This document shows, in pieces, positions 48,781 to 57,687 of a stretch of DNA of 64,000 nt. The notes under the pieces were generated by a model, which saw only the letters and a list, made by a program, of their open reading frames with translations, ran no database searches and had not been told where the DNA came from. Origin of the DNA: Roseivirga thermotolerans (GTDB lineage: Bacteria > Bacteroidota > Bacteroidia > Cytophagales > Cyclobacteriaceae); the NCBI RefSeq assembly GCF_014653175.1, contig NZ_BNAG01000001.1, positions 620,001-684,000 of the forward strand. The letters run 5' to 3'. A program made the position numbers and the translations under genes. The first letter of the stretch is position 1, and the number at the start of each line of letters is the position of its first letter.

Positions 48781-49398
48781 TTATCTTAAATCTTTTCGGA
48801 CAAGTACCCGACTAAACACCAACTGACCATAAAAGTTTTCTTCCTGTAGGGTCAAGAAGCACTTGCTCAGTTTCTTCTTTATGGGTAACAACTTACTGGC
48901 CTGCAGCCTACTGAATAAACGAAAAAACAGAATCATTAAACGCACCAGAAGCTTTTGGCTTGTGGTGACGGGAATATCAAAATCTGTAACAATGAGTGTG
49001 GCTTCGGGAGTCATTAGCCGGTCTAGCTGAGTCAGAGCCTTTTCCAGATGGGTTTCGTCAAAACAGTCGAGAAAAAAATTACAGACCACCAGATCGTATT
49101 CACCACTGTGGGTAAAAAAATCCTCTGGTGTGTACCGCACATTCTGTAGCCATGCCCCACGTTTTTGAGCTTGTTTCAGCATAAGTTCTGAACGATCTAA
49201 GAAAGTAACTGAGCGGGCAAGTTGTAGCGATTGGTGTTGCAAAAGCTTCCCTGTTCCTCCACCAGCTATCAGCACGCGCTTGTCGGCACAGGTATTGCCC
49301 AAAAAACAAGTCTGTGCCAACAAAATAGACTCACCAAAAACCAACTTGGCCAAAAAGTCATAGATGGGAGCCACTCCATCGAATTTGTTGTGAGTCAT
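48781..49398 (-). CDS. Class I SAM-dependent methyltransferase (UbiE-like)
   Basis: A 205-residue methyltransferase. KFDGVAPIYDFLAKLVFG opens like UbiE/MenG enzymes; VLIAGGGTGKLLQH is motif I; SVTFLDRSELMLKQA gives the ribose-binding acidic residue (D); EYDLVVCNFFLDCF is motif III. The target is unknown; a quinone or other lipid is suggested by UbiE similarity and by its operon partner, a UbiA-like membrane protein, but both are weak hints. ATG overlaps the stop of the upstream gene by four bases (49395-49398). It ends directly against giant gene C. Confidence 0.78.
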   Translation of the reverse strand: MTHNKFDGVAPIYDFLAKLVFGESILLAQTCFLGNTCADKRVLIAGGGTGKLLQHQSLQLARSVTFLDRSELMLKQAQKRGAWLQNVRYTPEDFFTHSGEYDLVVCNFFLDCFDETHLEKALTQLDRLMTPEATLIVTDFDIPVTTSQKLLVRLMILFFRLFSRLQASKLLPIKKKLSKCFLTLQEENFYGQLVFSRVLVRKDLR

Positions 49399-50207
49399 AG
49401 CCAGAGAATCAGGGGTAAAAAGAAAATTCCATCGGCCAGCACTCTGTATAGTTGATACCGGCCAAAGAGCCTTTGAAAGGCCAGCAAGATAACAAGTACC
49501 AAGGTCATAGCGAGAAGCACAAGTTCTTCATAAAATATGGCCGGCCAATTGGCCATCATCCAAAAGGCTATGAGCAAAACGAGTACTAGCAAGACAATTG
49601 CTGATTGGCGCACCGCTCTTTTGCCTCTTTGTGTAACTATAGAAAACTGGCCATCTGAAAGGTCAAGCGAAAACTCATAGAGAGGAATCACCATAAGATT
49701 AACCAATGCTAAAAGGAATATTTGCAAGATCACCAGCATTTCGTGCCTATTTACCTGCTCGGCAAGGCTCAAAGGGGCTAGAGAAACACCGGCAGTATAT
49801 ATAAGAGCAGCCAGGTACTCTTTACGTAGCGAGTGTTTTGAGAAATGCAGATAGGCAAAATAAAGGGCCACCAATATAACCAATACACTACCAAACAAGA
49901 TCGTGCGTTGCGGAAGACGAAACAGATTCCAAAGGCCTAGCCCAAACGCTACCAGCACACCTATTATCAGTTCCTTTTTGTATTTGCGATGAAAAGCGTG
50001 CCGGGGGTTAAGCACTGGCAACTGCGAGTGCATAGCATCTTTGAGGTGATCCAAGGTGTAAATAAGCCAAATGGCAATGGCCAGGCCAATAACCATTGAC
50101 ACAGTTAGTGCTACTCCTAAAAGGTGAGCCACAAAAAAGCTCATAACCACCGCTCCAGCCGTAATGTCTAAACTCAGGTTTTGTACAAAATGAATAACTC
50201 TACCCAT
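49395..50207 (-). CDS. Polytopic membrane protein, UbiA-prenyltransferase-like
   Basis: A 270-residue protein with about eight or nine membrane helices. Early segments (SLDITAGAVVMSFFVAHLLG, then WLIYTLDHLKDA) and the overall helix layout resemble the UbiA prenyltransferase superfamily. However, the canonical N-D-x-x-D-x-x-x-D motif is reduced to YTLDHLKDA, and a second Asp-rich site appears only as SLDLSDGQ. I therefore infer a divergent UbiA-like enzyme or a relative without the usual activity. First gene of a two-gene operon with the methyltransferase; starts just after the atp operon terminator. Confidence 0.6.
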   Translation of the reverse strand: MGRVIHFVQNLSLDITAGAVVMSFFVAHLLGVALTVSMVIGLAIAIWLIYTLDHLKDAMHSQLPVLNPRHAFHRKYKKELIIGVLVAFGLGLWNLFRLPQRTILFGSVLVILVALYFAYLHFSKHSLRKEYLAALIYTAGVSLAPLSLAEQVNRHEMLVILQIFLLALVNLMVIPLYEFSLDLSDGQFSIVTQRGKRAVRQSAIVLLVLVLLIAFWMMANWPAIFYEELVLLAMTLVLVILLAFQRLFGRYQLYRVLADGIFFLPLILWL

Positions 50208-50242
50208 AAGCCTGCACTGTGGAGCTTTTCTTATATGATCAT

Positions 50243-50270
50243 AAAAAAACCCCGAAACAAGTCGGGGTTT
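50243..50270 (-). terminator. Rho-independent terminator of the atp operon
   Basis: On the minus strand AAACCCCGA and TCGGGGTTT form a 9-bp stem around a six-base loop, followed by a T-rich run (complement of A7 at 50243-50249). It lies 30 bases past the atpG stop and 36 bases before the UbiA-like gene's start. Confidence 0.9.
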
Positions 50271-50300
50271 AATTTATCATAATTGTTCGAATCTATTGTT

Positions 50301-51179
50301 CTAGCCCTGAGCAGCCAACGCTTCGGCACCACCCACAATTTCGAGAATCTCTTTGGTAATGGCCGCCTGACGCGTTCTGTTATAGGTTAGCTTCAGCTCT
50401 TTAAGCAGTTCTGCTGCATTGTCTGTAGCCTTGCCCATGGCAGTCATTCGTGCACCATGCTCAGAAGCATTAGATTCCAAAACAGCTTTGTAGAACTGAA
50501 TCTTCAATGACTTAGGTATTAATTCTTCAACAATAAAGTCTTTGGAAGGCTCATAGATGTAGTCTATGTTGGTGGTCGTGTTCTCTTCACGCTCCAGCTC
50601 AACTATTGGCAAGAACTGTTCTGTTCTTACAATTTGAGTAGCCACGTTTTTAAACTCGTTGTACACCAAATATACCTTATCATAAGTGCCATCTGCATAG
50701 GCCTGCATTGCGTATTCAGCAGCTTCTTTTACCGTATCGAAAGTAAGATCGCCAAAAACACCCCAAAACTGATTGATTACAGGGTACTCTCTTTTCTTAA
50801 AGCTATCGAAAGCCTTTTTACCAATTGGCAACACCTCGATATGCTTTCCGGCAAGCTCATTCGAATTAATCAGGTTTCTGCAGGCTTTAACAATATTGGA
50901 GTTAAACGCACCACACAAGCCTCTGTCTGAAGTAACCGGTACAATAAGCACCTTATTTACTTCGCGCTCCTGAGCATAGGTATTCATGCCTTCTTCTGTA
51001 TTACCAGAAGATACGTTGGCCAAAAGCGCAGCTAGCTTTTCTGAATATGGCCTGAGCTGAATAATGCGATCTTGGGCTCTTCTCAACTTTGCAGCCGCCA
51101 CCATTTTCATGGCTTTGGTAATCTGCTGAGTAGAGGATACCGACTTTATCCGCTCTTTTACTTCTTTTAAACTTGCCAT
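50301..51179 (-). CDS. atpG: ATP synthase F1 subunit gamma
   Basis: 292 residues. Gamma is the central rotor shaft that couples proton flow to catalysis. The N-terminal helix (LKEVKERIKSVSSTQQITKAM) and C-terminal helix (TYNRTRQAAITKEILEIVGGAEAL) that form the shaft are intact. Last gene of the operon, 33 bases after atpA, followed by the terminator. Length is normal for Bacteroidota. The beta and epsilon genes are not adjacent. Confidence 0.97.
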   Translation of the reverse strand: MASLKEVKERIKSVSSTQQITKAMKMVAAAKLRRAQDRIIQLRPYSEKLAALLANVSSGNTEEGMNTYAQEREVNKVLIVPVTSDRGLCGAFNSNIVKACRNLINSNELAGKHIEVLPIGKKAFDSFKKREYPVINQFWGVFGDLTFDTVKEAAEYAMQAYADGTYDKVYLVYNEFKNVATQIVRTEQFLPIVELEREENTTTNIDYIYEPSKDFIVEELIPKSLKIQFYKAVLESNASEHGARMTAMGKATDNAAELLKELKLTYNRTRQAAITKEILEIVGGAEALAAQG

Positions 51180-51212
51180 AGTCTATTCTTGCCTGGGTTT
51201 CCCCAATTTGAA

Positions 51213-52787
51213 TTAATATTTAGATGAAAGCTCTTTTGCCACCTGCTCTATAGAAGCAATGGCCGAATCGTCTAGCTTACCGGCCTTTAGGGCATCTAGT
51301 GCCGCTCTATGACTGGTTCTCATAACGGTTAAGAACTCCTTCTCAAACTCTCTTACTTTCTCAACAGGTACTTTGTCTATGAGACCTTTTGTAGAAGCAT
51401 AGATAATAGCTACCTGCTCCTCAACCGGTACCGGAGAGTATTGTCCCTGCTTAAGAATTTCCTGGTTTCTTCTACCTCTATCGATGGTCAGTTTAGTAGC
51501 CGCATCTAGGTCTGAACCGAACTTGGCAAAAGCCTCCAGTTCGCGGAACTGAGCCTGATCGAGCTTTAATGTACCGGCTACTTTCTTCATTGACTTAATC
51601 TGGGCTGAACCCCCTACCCTTGACACTGAAATACCTACGTTAATCGCAGGACGCACCCCAGAGTTAAAGAGGTTGGTTTCCAGGAATATCTGTCCGTCAG
51701 TAATTGAAATTACGTTGGTTGGAATATAGGCAGAAACGTCACCGGCCTGAGTTTCGATAATTGGAAGGGCTGTTAATGAACCACCACCTTTTACTTTACC
51801 TTTCAAAGAAGGAGGAAGGTCGTTCATAGCTGCTGCAATGTCATCATTGGCATTGAGCTTAGCGGCTCTTTCCAAAAGTCTTGAGTGAAGGTAGAATACA
51901 TCACCAGGGTAAGCCTCACGTCCCGGAGGTCTTCTTAATAGAAGAGATACTTCACGGTAAGCTACGGCCTGCTTAGAAAGGTCATCATAGACCACCAATG
52001 CCGGACGACCTGTATCTCTGAAGTATTCACCAATAGCTGCACCAGTAAATGGAGCAAAGAACTGCATTGGTGCAGGATCTGAAGCGGAAGCCGAAACAAC
52101 CACGGTGTAGTCCATGGCCCCACCTTTTTCAAGAGCAGCAACCACACCGGCAACGGTAGAGGCCTTTTGACCTACGGCCACGTAGATACAGAACACCGGC
52201 TCACCGGCTTCATAAAACTCTCTTTGGTTAATGATTGTATCAATAACCACGGCAGTCTTACCTGTCTGACGGTCGCCAATAACCAGCTCACGCTGACCAC
52301 GACCAATCGGAATCATGGAGTCAATAGCTTTGATACCTGTTTGAAGAGGCTCGTTTACCGGCTGACGATAGATTACCCCCGGAGCCTTTCTTTCCAAAGG
52401 CATCTCAAAGGTTTCACCCTGAATAGGGCCTTTACCATCGATTGGGTTACCCAAGGTGTCAACCACACGGCCAACCATACCTTCACCTACCTGAATGGAG
52501 GCAATTCTTCCGGTACGCTTAACAGTGTCGCCTTCTTTAATTTCTGCTGATTCGCCAAGCAATACAGCACCAACATTGTCTTCTTCCAGGTTCAATACCA
52601 AAGCATTTAAACCATTGTCGAATTCCAACAATTCACCAGACTGTGCTTTAGACAGTCCGTAGATTCTGGCAACCCCATCACCCACTTGCAATACGGTGCC
52701 TACTTCTTCCAATTCAGCCTCCGATTTAAAGTTAGAGAGTTGCTCTCTTAAGATTGCTGAAACCTCATCAGGTCTTACATCTGCCAT
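51213..52787 (-). CDS. atpA: ATP synthase F1 subunit alpha
   Basis: 524 residues. Alpha forms the F1 hexamer with beta and binds nucleotide non-catalytically. The Walker A loop GDRQTGKT lies near residue 170, [23 protein letters not shown] marks the conserved central region (quoted in parts: [25 protein letters not shown]), and the [10 protein letters not shown] segment is present. All key residues appear intact. It follows atpH by 31 bases. The partner beta gene must be elsewhere in the genome. Confidence 0.98.
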   Translation of the reverse strand: MADVRPDEVSAILREQLSNFKSEAELEEVGTVLQVGDGVARIYGLSKAQSGELLEFDNGLNALVLNLEEDNVGAVLLGESAEIKEGDTVKRTGRIASIQVGEGMVGRVVDTLGNPIDGKGPIQGETFEMPLERKAPGVIYRQPVNEPLQTGIKAIDSMIPIGRGQRELVIGDRQTGKTAVVIDTIINQREFYEAGEPVFCIYVAVGQKASTVAGVVAALEKGGAMDYTVVVSASASDPAPMQFFAPFTGAAIGEYFRDTGRPALVVYDDLSKQAVAYREVSLLLRRPPGREAYPGDVFYLHSRLLERAAKLNANDDIAAAMNDLPPSLKGKVKGGGSLTALPIIETQAGDVSAYIPTNVISITDGQIFLETNLFNSGVRPAINVGISVSRVGGSAQIKSMKKVAGTLKLDQAQFRELEAFAKFGSDLDAATKLTIDRGRRNQEILKQGQYSPVPVEEQVAIIYASTKGLIDKVPVEKVREFEKEFLTVMRTSHRAALDALKAGKLDDSAIASIEQVAKELSSKY

Positions 52788-52818
52788 TTTATAATAGAAT
52801 TAATGTTATAAATCTTTG

Positions 52819-53376
52819 TTAAAACGCTTTTTCGTAGTGGTTTTTAGTAAACTCTACTCGCAAAGCCTTAAGTTTAGAGCTTACCGAATCATCGATCTGA
52901 CGATCACCAATTTTCAATACAAATCCGCCAATTAGCGACTCGTCTACCTTTTCAGTAAGTTCTACCTCTTTATTAGAAATTTTCTTCACCACATTTTCGA
53001 ACTCCTTCCTCAATGCATCGTTGAGCGGGAAGGTAGTGGTTACCGTAGCTTCTTCTATGCCTTTATGAGCATTGTATTGATGATGAAACTCCTTAGCAAT
53101 ACCTACTAAATAAGCCTCTCGGTGCTTTTTTGTAAGTATCTTGAAGAAGGCCATAGTTAACTCGCTTACCTTTCCGGTAAACACTTTGTTGAGCACGGCC
53201 AGTTTTTTGTCGTGTGTAATGATAGGGCTCTTCAGCATCAAAACCAGATCTCTGTTTTCAGAAGCCAGGTTCACCAACAACTGCATGTCGTTGTTTACCT
53301 GCTCAAGCTCACCTTTCTCCACAGAAAGATCGAGCAGTGACTTGGCATATCTGGAAGCTATTCTATATTCAGACAT
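52819..53376 (-). CDS. atpH: ATP synthase F1 subunit delta
   Basis: 185 residues. Delta links F1 to the peripheral stalk. The N-terminal helical bundle (RIASRYAKSLLDLSVEKGELEQVNND region) and the C-terminal family motif (VDESLIGGFVLKIGDRQIDDSVSSKL, given here as landmarks) identify it. It sits ten bases after atpF and 31 before atpA, so the operon order is the standard B-E-F-H-A-G. Confidence 0.95.
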   Translation of the reverse strand: MSEYRIASRYAKSLLDLSVEKGELEQVNNDMQLLVNLASENRDLVLMLKSPIITHDKKLAVLNKVFTGKVSELTMAFFKILTKKHREAYLVGIAKEFHHQYNAHKGIEEATVTTTFPLNDALRKEFENVVKKISNKEVELTEKVDESLIGGFVLKIGDRQIDDSVSSKLKALRVEFTKNHYEKAF

Positions 53377-53386
53377 TAGCCTGGAA

Positions 53387-53881
53387 TTAGTTTAAATTCA
53401 AATCTTTAACATACTCATCGACCAAAGCTTCTTGAGCCTTCTTATCGCTCAACTGCTTTCTGATGACCTTTTCTGTAATATCCAGAGAAAGGGCGGCTAC
53501 CTGAGTTTTCACTTCTGCCAAAGCAGCTCTCTTCTCATTCTCTATAGTTGCCTTAGCATCTTCAAGCATTTTAGCCGTGATTTTGCTGGTCTCTTCTTTT
53601 GCTTCCTCTTTAATAGAGTTAGCCGTTGCCATTGCTTCTTTCAAGATAGCGTCTCTCTCAGCTCTTGCTTCAGCCAAAAGTTTTTCATTATCGGCCTGCA
53701 ACGCCTGCATATCTTTCTTAGCTTGTTCTGCAGCCAATAGAGCACTTTCAATAGTTTGCTCACGCTCTTTTAAGCCACTAAGAATGGGTTTCCATGCAAA
53801 CTTACCCAAGAAGATAAGTAGCAAAATGAAAGCTATTGTTTGAAGAATAAATAAACCGGTATCTGGTATTAATAAGTCCAT
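53387..53881 (-). CDS. atpF: ATP synthase F0 subunit b
   Basis: 164 residues. One N-terminal membrane helix (GLFILQTIAFILLLIFLGKFAWKP) is followed by a long charged coiled coil rich in Ala, Glu and Lys, the peripheral stalk dimer. The conserved W-K-P at the membrane exit and the C-terminal ITEKVIRKQLSDKKAQEALV region match Bacteroidota AtpF. It is a single b type; no b-prime is present in the operon. Confidence 0.95.
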   Translation of the reverse strand: MDLLIPDTGLFILQTIAFILLLIFLGKFAWKPILSGLKEREQTIESALLAAEQAKKDMQALQADNEKLLAEARAERDAILKEAMATANSIKEEAKEETSKITAKMLEDAKATIENEKRAALAEVKTQVAALSLDITEKVIRKQLSDKKAQEALVDEYVKDLNLN

Positions 53882-53947
53882 TTCTGTAAGTTTTAAAGAA
53901 CGACTTTAGACCTGCCTAATGCAAAGCCTAAAGTCATTCAATGGTTT

Positions 53948-54238
<291 letters not shown>

Positions 54239-54242
54239 CTAA

Positions 54243-55436
54243 TTAATGGTGGCCGTCATCTACTGCCTGACCGATGTACATCGATGAGAACAGTGTAAAC
54301 ACATAGGCTTGAATAACGGCTACTAATATTTCAATAAGGGTAATGATTACGGAGAAGAGTGTTCCCACAAAACCAACTACCAAACTGTTCAAAATAAACC
54401 CTAAGCCCACAATAGAAAGCACTACAATGTGACCTGCCGTAATGGAGGCAAACAATCGGAGTGTAAGTGAAATTGGCTTAGTGAAAATACCAATTACCTC
54501 TACCACCAGAATAACCGGCCTGATAGGTAGTGGCACACCAGGGGTCCACAAAATGTGCATCCAATAGGCTTTTCTACCATTGAACTGGGTGATAAAGAAA
54601 GTAAACAAGGCCAAACACATAGTTACCGCTATGTTTCCGGTAAGGTTGGCCGCTCCAGGTGTAAGACCTAATAGGTTATTGAATAGTATAAAGAAGAACA
54701 GCGTAAGCAGGTAAGGCATAAAACGCTCATACTTATGCTCGCCAATGTTTACTTTGGCAATATCGTCTCTAATGAAAACGATTACGGGCTCAAACAAAGA
54801 TTGAATACCTTTTGGTGCAGCAATTCCCTTTTTGTAGCGTTTAGCCACTGTAAAGAACACTCCAAATAGCAAAATCATGCTAATGATGAGCGAAGCCACA
54901 TTCTTTGTAATAGATATATCCAGAAAACCGGACTGAGTCATTCCTTCATGCTCATTGCCGTGCGCTTCTTCCTGCTCATGAGCACCCTCCTCACCATGGC
55001 CGGCATCCTCATTGTGAAAACCAGCTTCTTCATGATGATCTTCTTCATGGCCTTCGTTGTCATGTGCCGAAGAAGCACTATAACCTTCGGTTAACTTGTA
55101 AAGCTTGCCATGGTCTATGTAATAACCACCATGTGGTTTTGGCTGATGATGTTCGTCATAGAAATCTGACGACATAAATACTTTTAGACCATCTTCATAG
55201 TCGTATACAATTACGGGAAGTGGGATGGTTACATGCGTATGACCGAGGGTAATGATGTGCCACTGGTAGTCATCTTTAATGTGGTGCATAATGAAGTCGG
55301 TCCCTCCACCTTCTTTTTCTTCGTCTCCACCACCTGAAGCGGCCCATAAATTTGAAGAACTTGCTAGACCAAAAATTGCTGCTAAGAAGCTAATGATCAA
55401 TAAATTGGGAATGTTAGTTCTGCTTTGTTTCATCAT
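54243..55436 (-). CDS. atpB: ATP synthase F0 subunit a with His/Glu-rich N-terminal region
   Basis: 397 residues, much longer than the roughly 250-270 of E. coli AtpB. An N-terminal signal-like helix (about 10-32) and a periplasmic region of about 130 residues precede the usual membrane core. That region ends in a His/Asp/Glu-rich stretch about residues 120-165 (HDNEGHEEDHHEEAGFH and repeats). The core contains the essential arginine near residue 326 in LTLRLFASITAGH, facing the c ring. Bacteroidota subunit a commonly carries an N-terminal extension, but the histidine density here suggests metal or proton binding. ATG overlaps the upstream gene's stop by four bases. Confidence 0.93.
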   Translation of the reverse strand: MMKQSRTNIPNLLIISFLAAIFGLASSSNLWAASGGGDEEKEGGGTDFIMHHIKDDYQWHIITLGHTHVTIPLPVIVYDYEDGLKVFMSSDFYDEHHQPKPHGGYYIDHGKLYKLTEGYSASSAHDNEGHEEDHHEEAGFHNEDAGHGEEGAHEQEEAHGNEHEGMTQSGFLDISITKNVASLIISMILLFGVFFTVAKRYKKGIAAPKGIQSLFEPVIVFIRDDIAKVNIGEHKYERFMPYLLTLFFFILFNNLLGLTPGAANLTGNIAVTMCLALFTFFITQFNGRKAYWMHILWTPGVPLPIRPVILVVEVIGIFTKPISLTLRLFASITAGHIVVLSIVGLGFILNSLVVGFVGTLFSVIITLIEILVAVIQAYVFTLFSSMYIGQAVDDGHH

Positions 55437-55840
55437 TGTTTTTCGCCCTCTCCCGAAATCGCGCGCAAGTTAGAGAGAATGGTAGTTATTTCAAACACTA
55501 AGTAAAATAAATAGACTGCAAAAAAATTGACCACCCACAACACGCGGTCTTCAATGCCCATATAAAGGGTAATTCCGATAAAGGCCATACTCAACAGCAT
55601 ACGCAAAACTGTGAGTCCCAGAAAAATATTGGGTCGAGACTGAGCATCCATGGTGCTCATGCCCCAGTGAGCGATAGCCACTACTATCATTCCCAGCACA
55701 CCTGAAAAAACCATGATGGACCAAATGTACGGATGCACAAGGGGCTTTTGTGTTCCAATTTGCTGTACAAGAAGCACAAGCCCACAGAGCACCAAGCTAA
55801 ATACAAGAGATTCAACGATTTGGCGACCCAAACTTTTCAT
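55433..55840 (-). CDS. Four-helix membrane protein at the AtpI position
   Basis: 135 residues with four hydrophobic helices (about 9-26, 38-58, 72-92, 102-122), the topology and position expected for AtpI, which assists c-ring assembly. The sequence is not strikingly similar to AtpI, so this is a positional inference. Its stop overlaps atpB by four bases. Upstream is a 240-base gap with two strong hairpins, so it is the first gene translated after that leader. Confidence 0.65.
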   Translation of the reverse strand: MKSLGRQIVESLVFSLVLCGLVLLVQQIGTQKPLVHPYIWSIMVFSGVLGMIVVAIAHWGMSTMDAQSRPNIFLGLTVLRMLLSMAFIGITLYMGIEDRVLWVVNFFAVYLFYLVFEITTILSNLRAISGEGEKQ

Positions 55841-55880
55841 GGCCGCAAAGGTAGGTGTATTTGGTTCAATGTTCTAGGTT

Positions 55881-55913
55881 TTAAGATTAAAGTTTGGGAA
55901 ACTTTAATCTTAA
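55881..55913 (-). promoter_or_regulatory. Strong hairpin in the atp leader, 15-bp perfect stem
   Basis: TTAAGATTAAAGTTT pairs perfectly with AAACTTTAATCTTAA around GGG (in plus-strand order). AGG/CCT pairs continue outside a two-base bulge. No clean T-run follows on the minus strand, so simple termination is uncertain. It could be an attenuator, an RNA processing site or an mRNA stabiliser. Confidence 0.55.
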
Positions 55914-55998
55914 CCTGAACTCGATGTAAGGTCTTCGAAAAAACTTACGTGTACACCCTAAACCAGCATTCCTGAATCTAAAGGAAACTGCTGGTGAG

Positions 55999-56049
55999 AT
56001 GCCGGATAAAATAGGCCTAGTCTGAATTTAAGGCCAATTTTTCCGGCAT
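55999..56049 (-). promoter_or_regulatory. Second long hairpin in the atp leader
   Basis: ATGCCGGA (55999-56006) pairs with TCCGGCAT (56042-56049). Inside, AAAAT/ATTTT and GGCC/GGCC pair, with one bulged T and one A/A mismatch, around a 14-base loop. It starts 32 bases after the AtpZ stop. A mature RNA end or terminator-antiterminator role is possible. Confidence 0.5.
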
Positions 56050-56080
56050 GACGTCCTTTATTATATCGAATTCAGGTAAA

Positions 56081-56296
56081 CTAATCTTTCGGAAGCGACC
56101 GATACAGTTGATATATGGCTCCCGTGGCTCCAACAAGTACCATTAGAATGACAAACAGCGAACGACCATCATTCCACCACTCGTCCATTTTATACCCCAG
56201 CCAACCACAAATGCCAATGGTTACAAACAGTTGTAAGCCAAGTTGCGAGTATTTAAGGTATTGATTAGGCTCTTTTGATGGCCTTTTCTCCGGCAC
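56081..56296 (-). CDS. AtpZ/AtpI family protein
   Basis: 71 residues, two membrane helices (about 20-37 and 46-64) with a short charged loop KMDEWWNDGRS between them, the AtpZ/AtpI pattern (SQLGLQLFVTIGICGWLGYKMDEWW). Members associate with ATP synthase assembly or with magnesium handling. Its ATG lies 32 bases inside the 3' end of the bactofilin gene in another frame, so translation is coupled. Short length and position are typical. Confidence 0.82.
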   Translation of the reverse strand: MPEKRPSKEPNQYLKYSQLGLQLFVTIGICGWLGYKMDEWWNDGRSLFVILMVLVGATGAIYQLYRSLPKD

Positions 56297-56687
56297 GGCT
56301 CTGGGGGGTTGATATTTGAATTTCTTTGGCTAAATGACCCATTTTGCAACCTCCATTGAAAGTAGCTCCGGGTTCTACTACCAATTGGTTGGTAAGAATG
56401 TCTCCGCTAATTACTGCCGATGGCTTTAAGATGAGGAGTTCAGAAATTTCTATGTTCCCCTTGATCTTCCCGGCCACTTCGGCCGACCTTGCCACCACGC
56501 TTCCGTCAACATAGGCTTCAGCACCCATTACAAATTTGGCTTTGGCTTTTACATTGCCATATATTTTGCCTTCAATGCGAATATTACCTATAGATTCCAG
56601 GCTGCCTTCTAACACAGTTTCTTTACCAATTATATTGCTGGTTTGGCTAAGGTCTTCATTGGTTTTTTTGTCTTCTTTAGAAAACAT
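56265..56687 (-). CDS. Bactofilin
   Basis: 140 residues. The central part is a right-handed beta-helix of repeated short turns (IRIEGKIYGNVKAKAKFVMG, VVARSAEVAGKIKGNIEIS, LVVEPGATFNGGC), the polymer-forming bactofilin (DUF583) fold. Bactofilins assemble without nucleotides into filaments at the membrane and organise cell shape or peptidoglycan enzymes. The M23 peptidase gene directly upstream is the usual partner, as in Helicobacter and others. Ends overlapping AtpZ. Confidence 0.92.
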   Translation of the reverse strand: MFSKEDKKTNEDLSQTSNIIGKETVLEGSLESIGNIRIEGKIYGNVKAKAKFVMGAEAYVDGSVVARSAEVAGKIKGNIEISELLILKPSAVISGDILTNQLVVEPGATFNGGCKMGHLAKEIQISTPQSRAGEKAIKRA

Positions 56688-56721
56688 GGTCGGTTCTTGG
56701 TTTAGTTGATGATCTACTGGT

Positions 56722-57579
56722 CTAGAAAGATATAAACTCTTCCGGATTTACCGGTGAGCCATTGTACCACAATTCTATATGTAAATGTGGACCACTGGTA
56801 AGTTCGCCTGTATTACCAATAATTGCAATAATGTCTCCTGCAGAAATCACATCGCCCACCTCTTTTGTAATGGCCGAATTGTGCTTGTATACAGAAATTA
56901 GGTTTTCCCGGTGCTGGATCGCAATCAGGTGGCCATCCGTTTGTGTCCAACCTGCAAAAATTACGGTTCCATCAGCTATCGACTTTACCGGTTCATCCTT
57001 TTTAGAAACAATGTCTATACCGTAGTGTTTATCGCGAGGGTCGAATGCTTGTACAATGTAGCCACTAATGGGCGGAAAAAAATAGATACTTCTTAATTCT
57101 ACATTGTCAATATCAGCTGTGAGAAGAAAATCGCCCCCAACCCGCTCAAATTCGCTTTTAAAAGCACTGTCTATTTGCTCCAGATTTTCAATATCAGTAG
57201 GTTCTCCCGCCGAAGCCTGGGCTGTCTCAGGAATTTCGTTGGTGGTAACATCGCCCTGCAGCACCTTCTTAATACTTTGTATAAAACGGTCTCTGCTATC
57301 CAACTCATAGGCCAGAGAGTCCAGCGTAAAAGTCATCTCCACCAACTCCTGTCGGGTTTGGCGTTCGGCATAGCGCGGATCGAACCACTGCTTAAGTATG
57401 GTGGTAACCATGTAAAAGCTCAAGGCAAACACTCCTACAAGGCTCAGAAAAGCAAAAAAGATTATTTTGGCATAAGTGAACTTATAGGTTGCCTTTTCAG
57501 AAAAGTTTTCCTCATTCTGAATAATCAGGATATGCCGGGCATTGAGCCAGTTAGAAAGAGTCTTCTTAAATCGCGCCAC
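56722..57579 (-). CDS. Membrane-anchored M23 (LytM-type) peptidase
   Basis: 285 residues. A single membrane helix near residues 38-60 (IIFFAFLSLVGVFALSFYMV), a coiled-coil stretch about 75-110, then a C-terminal M23 domain. Its zinc motifs are HYGIDIV near residue 183 (H-x3-D) and PHLHIELW near 263 (H-x-H), so the peptidase looks active. It likely cuts peptidoglycan cross-links in the periplasm, directed by the bactofilin encoded next. Divergent from porW, 108 bases away. Confidence 0.9.
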   Translation of the reverse strand: MARFKKTLSNWLNARHILIIQNEENFSEKATYKFTYAKIIFFAFLSLVGVFALSFYMVTTILKQWFDPRYAERQTRQELVEMTFTLDSLAYELDSRDRFIQSIKKVLQGDVTTNEIPETAQASAGEPTDIENLEQIDSAFKSEFERVGGDFLLTADIDNVELRSIYFFPPISGYIVQAFDPRDKHYGIDIVSKKDEPVKSIADGTVIFAGWTQTDGHLIAIQHRENLISVYKHNSAITKEVGDVISAGDIIAIIGNTGELTSGPHLHIELWYNGSPVNPEEFISF

Positions 57580-57600
57580 TTATACAAAAATCAAGGATGA

Positions 57601-57608
57601 CAAAAATA
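57601..57608 (-). promoter_or_regulatory. Candidate -7 box of the M23-bactofilin-AtpZ transcript
   Basis: Minus-strand TATTTTTG matches TAnnTTTG exactly, 21 bases before the M23 start codon. No convincing TTTG lies at the -33 distance, so support is partial. Whether atpB depends on this promoter or on one in the 240-base gap is unknown. Confidence 0.4.
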
Positions 57609-57687
57609 TTCATTAATACTCAACAGCGAGCGTAATATTGTATTATTTGCTCATTAATTTCGTTGCTTTGTTGGTTAATCATCTGCC

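Noticed and set aside
55999-56049. The atp-leader hairpin as a mobile MITE or REP element
   Set aside because: No second copy is visible in the window and no target-site duplication flanks it; kept as a possible leader structure instead.
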